Positions 58,704-64,000 of a stretch of DNA of 64,000 nucleotides are shown in pieces. The position numbers were made by a program, and so were the translations under genes. Position 1 is the first letter of the stretch. Every line of letters starts with the position of its first letter. The notes under the pieces are model-generated. The model was given only the letters and a program-made list of their open reading frames with translations. It was not told where the DNA came from and did no database searches. Origin of the DNA: Caenimonas koreensis DSM 17982 (GTDB taxonomy: Bacteria > Pseudomonadota > Gammaproteobacteria > Burkholderiales > Burkholderiaceae_C); assembly GCF_009646335.1 (NCBI RefSeq), contig NZ_WJBU01000002.1, positions 248,001 to 312,000 on the forward strand. Direction: 5' to 3'.

Positions 58704-59183
58704 ATGGAACCCCCACTTCCCCCGCTCGAGGATGCCTATCGCAGTCTCATGGAAGACTTGGCGCAGCTCGTCGGCTTGCGCAGCCGGCCCGGCAGCCTTC
58801 ACCACACGGGCAACTTCAAATTCAACGGCGTGGCACTGACGATTGCGCTCGATTCGCGCGAGGGCCAACTTGTTCAAGTGTTCATCGACTTCGGCGCCTG
58901 CCCCACGGAAAAGGCCCTGCCTGTCTACAAGCGATTGCTCGAAGTCAACCTGCTGCTCGGCGCCCAGGGCAGCCCGCGCCTCGCGCTTGACCCCGTGACG
59001 GACCGCGTCGTCTTCACCTATTCGAGCGCCCTGCATGGGCTCACCGCGCAGGCGCTGCTCGCTGGCATCGAGCAGGCGGCCGGGCAGGCGAGCGAATGGC
59101 GCGAGAGTTTCTTTATTGACGAGACGCCACCTGCTCGCGCGCAAGGTGGCATGTTTGGGATGCGCCATGCACTGCACGTCTGA
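58704..59183 (+). CDS. CesT-like type III secretion chaperone
   Basis: 159 residues, mildly acidic. The pattern fits CesT/Tir chaperones: LTIALDSREG, then VQVFIDFGACPTEKALPVYKRL, LLEVNLLLG near residue 78, a hydrophobic LALDPVTDRVVFTYSS near 94 and a C-terminal EWRESFF. Such chaperones bind a secreted effector in the cytoplasm. The gene overlaps the next by 17 bases (59167-59183). A TAGAAT -10-like element lies at 58668-58673; Shine-Dalgarno is weak. No secretion apparatus genes are in the window. Confidence 0.75.
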   Translation: MEPPLPPLEDAYRSLMEDLAQLVGLRSRPGSLHHTGNFKFNGVALTIALDSREGQLVQVFIDFGACPTEKALPVYKRLLEVNLLLGAQGSPRLALDPVTDRVVFTYSSALHGLTAQALLAGIEQAAGQASEWRESFFIDETPPARAQGGMFGMRHALHV

Positions 59184-60426
59184 GCGTTTGCGCTCGCTGC
59201 GCACAGTGGGGGCGCACTGCCTGCGAGAAGTCATCGCCCAGCCACCTGCAAAACTGGCGGGGCTGGCAACCTTGTGCGCTACTGCAGGGGCGTGGTCGTC
59301 CGGCGACGAAACGATTGCAACCGGTCTTTTGATCGGCGCGACGGCAGGCGCGGGCGTGCTGGTGGTGGGCCGCATCGCCTGCCACCAGTTCGGCACGACG
59401 ACAGCGCGTAGCAAAGCAGCCGTGGCGCTGTCAGCAGCTGCGGGCGGTGGGCTCGCCGCCGCTTGCGCAATTGGCAACGAAGCGGCCGTGATGGCGACAG
59501 AGTCCATGGTGGCAGTGAGCGCGATTGCCTTGTGCGCAGCGCGTGTTGTTGCCGTCCGAAGCCGCGAGGAAGTGCCGCCGTGGATCAATGCGGGCTGTGT
59601 ATTGGCAGCTGTGGCCGCAGGCGTTATGGCCTTTTGTGCATTCACCATCGCGGTGCCACGCGGATCCCGCGCGATCCACATGGGAGGCGGGCCCGACGGA
59701 TTTCTTCTGGCGCGCCAGGCCGGCTCGCTCGTCGAGGCGCTCGCGGTCGAGATCGGCAAAGAGCTCCTGAGTGGCTGCGGCCCATCGGTTGATCGCCGCG
59801 GCTTGACCTTTGACGACCGGATCAAGGCGGCCGCGCAAGGGTTGCTGCCGTACATCGCCGCCTGCGTTCTCATCAACGGCATGGCCGCCCCGGCGCTGTT
59901 GGCCAATGGCGATGGAGTCAGCCAGGATGTCGTTTTCGAAGACCTCGTCGCCGCTGTGCTCGTCACCTGCCTGACCAACGTGCTGCGCAACGGCGTCAAT
60001 GCCACGGTGGTGATCCATACGTGGGACGGCGGCAAGCGCGACGGCCTGCCAGACAACCCGATTGACTATCAAGCCGAACCCAAGACGATGCTGGGCCGCG
60101 CTGCCACCATCGTCGATCGCTGGGCGGTGCGTTCGCTGTTGATGGCGGCGCGAACCGCCACCTATGTGTTCATGCGAACGCAAGGTTTTTCCATCGAAGC
60201 GTCGGCCATGGTGGCGCAGGGCAAATACGCAGTGTTCGCGCAGTTCCGCGAGGTGCTGGCTGACTTGATGGTTGGTGACGGTTGGTCGCCGCAAGTGCTG
60301 GTACATCTGCGCGAGACTGATCCGCCCTCGCGGATCGATCTTGAAGAGATAGAGGCGCAATTCGATGCGCAAGCGGTCGAGCTGGAATTTGAGCGGGTGC
60401 TGCAGCAGGCGGGTGCTACCGCGTAG
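59167..60426 (+). CDS. hypothetical multi-spanning protein, candidate T3SS substrate of the CesT-like chaperone
   Basis: 419 residues from ATG at 59167, inside the chaperone reading frame's last codons. Hydrophobic stretches lie near residues 30-65, 80-125, 140-165, 230-250 and 262-285. The amphipathic C-terminal third has VDRWAVRSLLMAARTATYVF and VHLRETDPPSRIDLEEIEAQ near residues 318-405. I recognise no family. The stop-start overlap with a CesT-like gene is the classic chaperone-substrate layout, so a translocator or effector is plausible. Confidence 0.6.
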   Translation: MHCTSERLRSLRTVGAHCLREVIAQPPAKLAGLATLCATAGAWSSGDETIATGLLIGATAGAGVLVVGRIACHQFGTTTARSKAAVALSAAAGGGLAAACAIGNEAAVMATESMVAVSAIALCAARVVAVRSREEVPPWINAGCVLAAVAAGVMAFCAFTIAVPRGSRAIHMGGGPDGFLLARQAGSLVEALAVEIGKELLSGCGPSVDRRGLTFDDRIKAAAQGLLPYIAACVLINGMAAPALLANGDGVSQDVVFEDLVAAVLVTCLTNVLRNGVNATVVIHTWDGGKRDGLPDNPIDYQAEPKTMLGRAATIVDRWAVRSLLMAARTATYVFMRTQGFSIEASAMVAQGKYAVFAQFREVLADLMVGDGWSPQVLVHLRETDPPSRIDLEEIEAQFDAQAVELEFERVLQQAGATA

Positions 60427-60492
60427 CTCAGCGTGTGCTCACGCGCGATGGGCCGAGTCGCTACACTCACCGCCAAACACGAGGCATTCCCC

Positions 60493-61587
<1,095 letters not shown>

Positions 61588-61626
61588 GGCGCACACGCTG
61601 CCAGGGCGCAGTGGCATGATGGCCCG

Positions 61627-63057
61627 ATGGAACCCGGCTTCGAAATCGACCCCAACGGCCTGCTCAAACCGCGCCGCCTCACGCTGGCGCAATGGCTGCG
61701 GGAAGGCTTGCGCGCGGGCCTGCTGCTGAGGCCGCGCGTCGGCGGCAGCGAGCCGAATCCGCTGCAAGTCGGTGCACTTGTATTGATCGTCGCGCTGATC
61801 GACATCGCACTCGGCCGTTTCGAAGTGATGGGCGAAGCTGCCTTCGACTTGCGCGGTGCACTCGCGCCCTGGTGGAGCACCGCTGCCATGCTGCTCATCG
61901 CCTGGTGGGGCCTGCCGCGCCGTGACGAGCATCTGCAGCGCCCCTCGGGCCTGCCCGCGTGGTTTGCGCTGTGGATGGGCGCCGTCATCCTGCCGAGCCT
62001 GGTTGCGCAGGTGCTGACGCTGGCTCAACTGCATGAGGCGCTGCCCGCGTTCCTGTCCGAATTCGAGTGGGAGGGCTGGCTGCTCTATGGCGGACTGTGG
62101 CTGTGGACCGTCGCTGCAGTGGTCCGGCTTCTCCATTCCTTCGCCGTACCACCGCTGCGCCTCGCGGTGGTGAGCGCCTGCATGATCGGCATTTTTGCGT
62201 TGAGTGCATGGCAGTTTCCCGACCGGCCGTGGCAGCCTGTGATGGCGCAGGCCGAGCCGGAAGCCGCCAACCGTATGCAGCTGAGCCAGCCGGTGATCGA
62301 GGCACAGCAGGCAACGCTGGAGCGCACGCTGCAAGGCGTTGCGCCACATCGTGAGGGGATCGTCGATGTGTATGGCATCGTGTTCTCGCCCTATGCAGAA
62401 GGTGAAGTGTTCATGCGTGAAAGCCGGATGGTTGCTGACCTGCTTGCCGAACGCTTCGACGCGCAGGGCCATGTCATCCACCTTGCCAACAACGCCGCGA
62501 CGCCCGAGAGCATTGCGTGGGCCACACCCGACAACCTCGATCGCGCTGTGGATGCGATAGCGGCGAAGATGGACCGTGAGAACGATGTGCTCGTGGTGTA
62601 CCTCACGTCGCATGGCGCGCGTGACTTCAAGCTTGCCGCGGCGAACCCGCCGCTGGAAGTCGAGCCGCTGAGCCCGGGCGACTTGCGCCGTGCGCTCGAC
62701 AAGGCCGGCATCCGCAACCGGGTGATCGCCGTGTCGGCCTGCTATTCGGGCGGCTGGATCGGGCCGCTGTCGAGCGAGTCCACGCTAGTGATGACCGCCG
62801 CAGATGCGGACCACACCTCGTATGGCTGCGGCAGCCGTTCCAAACTCACGTTCTTTGGCCGCGCGGTGTTTGATGAGCAGTTGCGCAAGACGCATTCGTT
62901 CGAGCAGGCCTTTGCGCAGGCGGTGCCGGTGATCAAGCAGCGCGAGATCGAAGGCAACAAGCCCGACGGCTTTTCGAATCCGCAGATCAGCGTGGGCGAC
63001 CGCATCCGGCCCGTGCTGCATGAGCTGGAGCAGCGGCTGGGCACCCGGCCCGGCTAG
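61627..63057 (+). CDS. membrane protein with C13 (legumain-like) cysteine peptidase domain
   Basis: 476 residues. About five membrane segments lie in residues 48-195 and a C13 peptidase-like domain in the C-terminal half. The catalytic dyad is His in LTSHGARD near residue 330 and Cys in SACYSGGW near 378, the clan CD pattern. Such bacterial C13 proteins are rare compared with legumains and caspases and have no agreed function. The domain faces one side of the inner membrane. It follows apbC by 39 bases. Confidence 0.85.
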   Translation: MEPGFEIDPNGLLKPRRLTLAQWLREGLRAGLLLRPRVGGSEPNPLQVGALVLIVALIDIALGRFEVMGEAAFDLRGALAPWWSTAAMLLIAWWGLPRRDEHLQRPSGLPAWFALWMGAVILPSLVAQVLTLAQLHEALPAFLSEFEWEGWLLYGGLWLWTVAAVVRLLHSFAVPPLRLAVVSACMIGIFALSAWQFPDRPWQPVMAQAEPEAANRMQLSQPVIEAQQATLERTLQGVAPHREGIVDVYGIVFSPYAEGEVFMRESRMVADLLAERFDAQGHVIHLANNAATPESIAWATPDNLDRAVDAIAAKMDRENDVLVVYLTSHGARDFKLAAANPPLEVEPLSPGDLRRALDKAGIRNRVIAVSACYSGGWIGPLSSESTLVMTAADADHTSYGCGSRSKLTFFGRAVFDEQLRKTHSFEQAFAQAVPVIKQREIEGNKPDGFSNPQISVGDRIRPVLHELEQRLGTRPG

Positions 63058-63127
63058 GCCCATGCGGCAAGCACCATTCAGGCCACCTCCTAATTCGGCA
63101 ATGAGACTTGCAGGTTAACGTCTCCCC

Positions 63128-64000
63128 ATGAACCATCCCTCGCCCTGGCAGCTCGGCTGGCGCACGCTCTGGCGCGATTTGCGCGCGGGCGAACTGCGTC
63201 TGTTGATCGTTGCCGTGACGCTTGCCGTTGCCGCGCTCACTGCAGTCGGTTTCTTTGCGGACCGTCTGCAGGGCGGCCTGACGCGCGATGCGCGGCAGTT
63301 GCTGGGTGGCGACGCCGTCGTCTCCAGTGACAACCCGACGCCAGCCTCGTTCATTGCCAAAGCCCGTGAGCTGGGCCTTGAAGGTGTCACGACGCTGGGC
63401 TTTCCAACAATGGCGCGCGCCAGCGACGAGCAGGGCGGCGGCACGCGGCTGGTAGCGCTCAAGGCCGTGTCGCCGGGCTATCCGCTGCGCGGCAGCCTCA
63501 AAGTCGCGACGCAGGCAGACGGCGAAGGTGCGGCCACGCGCGACGTGCCGGCCCGCGGTGAAGCATGGATCGATGCGCCGCTGCTGGAGGCGCTCGCGTT
63601 GAAGCTGGGCGATACCGTGCTGCTGGGCGATGCAAAACTCAAGCTGGCGCGCGTGATCGTGCTCGAGCCCGACCGCGGTGCCGGCTTCATGAGCTTTGCG
63701 CCGCGCATGATGATCAACCAGGCCGACCTGGCTGCGACGCAGCTGGTGCAGCCCGCCAGCCGCGTGACCTACCGCTTTGCCCTGGCCGGCACCGACGCGA
63801 AGGTGAGCGAGTTCGTCAAGTGGTCGCTGCAGGAAGTCAAGAAGCCCGAGATTCGCGGCGTGCGCGTGGAGTCGCTTGAAGGCGGCCGGCCCGAAATGCG
63901 CCAGACGCTGGACCGCGCCGAGAAATTTCTGAATCTTGTTGCGTTGCTCTCGGCGCTCCTCAGCGCTGTGGCAGTGGCGCTCGCCGCACGTGGATTTGCC
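63128..64000 (+). CDS. FtsX-family ABC transporter permease (YbbP-like), N-terminal part
   Basis: The first 291 residues are visible; the gene runs off the right edge. ATG at 63128 begins MNHPSPWQLGWRTLWRD. An N-terminal helix (LLIVAVTLAVAALTAVGFF) precedes a large periplasmic-type domain, and a second helix begins at the edge. This is the architecture of YbbP-type permeases of the YbbA/YbbP (SalY) type. The cognate ATPase would be expected downstream or upstream beyond the edge. Confidence 0.85.
   Translation, partial: MNHPSPWQLGWRTLWRDLRAGELRLLIVAVTLAVAALTAVGFFADRLQGGLTRDARQLLGGDAVVSSDNPTPASFIAKARELGLEGVTTLGFPTMARASDEQGGGTRLVALKAVSPGYPLRGSLKVATQADGEGAATRDVPARGEAWIDAPLLEALALKLGDTVLLGDAKLKLARVIVLEPDRGAGFMSFAPRMMINQADLAATQLVQPASRVTYRFALAGTDAKVSEFVKWSLQEVKKPEIRGVRVESLEGGRPEMRQTLDRAEKFLNLVALLSALLSAVAVALAARGFA

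Overview
The window is high-GC chromosomal DNA from a betaproteobacterium, most likely order Burkholderiales and family Comamonadaceae or a close relative. The evidence is the codon bias, the block order DUF971-ubiE-Tim44-ubiJ-ubiB ... fmdB-DUF502-aspS-nudB-EEP-clsB, Bug-type solute-binding proteins, and the DUF3683 FAD/Fe-S oxidoreductase. This placement is inference. No rRNA, tRNA, CRISPR array, prophage or complete insertion sequence was seen.

Layout. 0-5 kb: 5' end of ugpB (minus strand), then a very large FAD/Fe-S oxidoreductase overlapping a HIT protein. 5-8.3 kb: a FecR-domain protein and a TpsB-type outer-membrane transporter with no exoprotein gene beside them. 8.3-12.8 kb: DUF971, ubiE, a Tim44-like protein, ubiJ and ubiB (ubiquinone synthesis). 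12.9-15.2 kb: a sodium/solute symporter and a 0.9-kb gene-free block made of nested palindromes, including two 243-bp elements. 15.2-23.5 kb: a tight run from fmdB through aspS, nudB and clsB to a DNA-repair exonuclease and an ATP-dependent DNA ligase. 23.5-26.4 kb: folE, a BLUF blue-light sensor, a DMT permease and DUF429. 26.5-30.4 kb (minus): Bug-type binding protein, sulfatase and SulP transporter. 30.5-33 kb: the Lhr-type helicase that belongs with the exonuclease and ligase. 33-38 kb (minus): a metallopeptidase, a block of small envelope proteins (BON, YqjE-like, YqjD-like, DUF1328) and a CHASE3 kinase with a receiver-only regulator. 38.1 kb: a 12-bp minisatellite with strong G-quadruplex potential. 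38.3-43 kb: AsmA, then a three-gene cluster best read as sulfolactate sulfo-lyase (SuyA, SuyB) plus an Ldh-family dehydrogenase. 43-48.8 kb: moeB, ctpA, gpmA, rhodanese, grxC, secB, gpsA and a thioredoxin. 48.9-54.7 kb: nadC-nadA facing nadB across two GNAT genes, then scpA and DUF3460. 54.7-58.6 kb: a second SulP transporter and metG. 58.7-60.4 kb: a CesT-like type III secretion chaperone overlapping a 419-residue membrane protein of unknown family. 60.5-64 kb: apbC/Mrp, a membrane-anchored C13 (legumain-like) peptidase, and the start of an FtsX-type ABC permease.

Most genes are housekeeping. The accessory signals are the putative chaperone-effector pair at 58.7-60.4 kb, the nested palindromes at 14.4-15.1 kb, the G4 minisatellite at 38.1 kb, a dispersed G-rich repeat that has entered the metG coding sequence in frame, and two organosulfur/sulfate gene groups. 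Starts were reassigned in many places because open frames in this GC-rich DNA extend far upstream of the real start codons.
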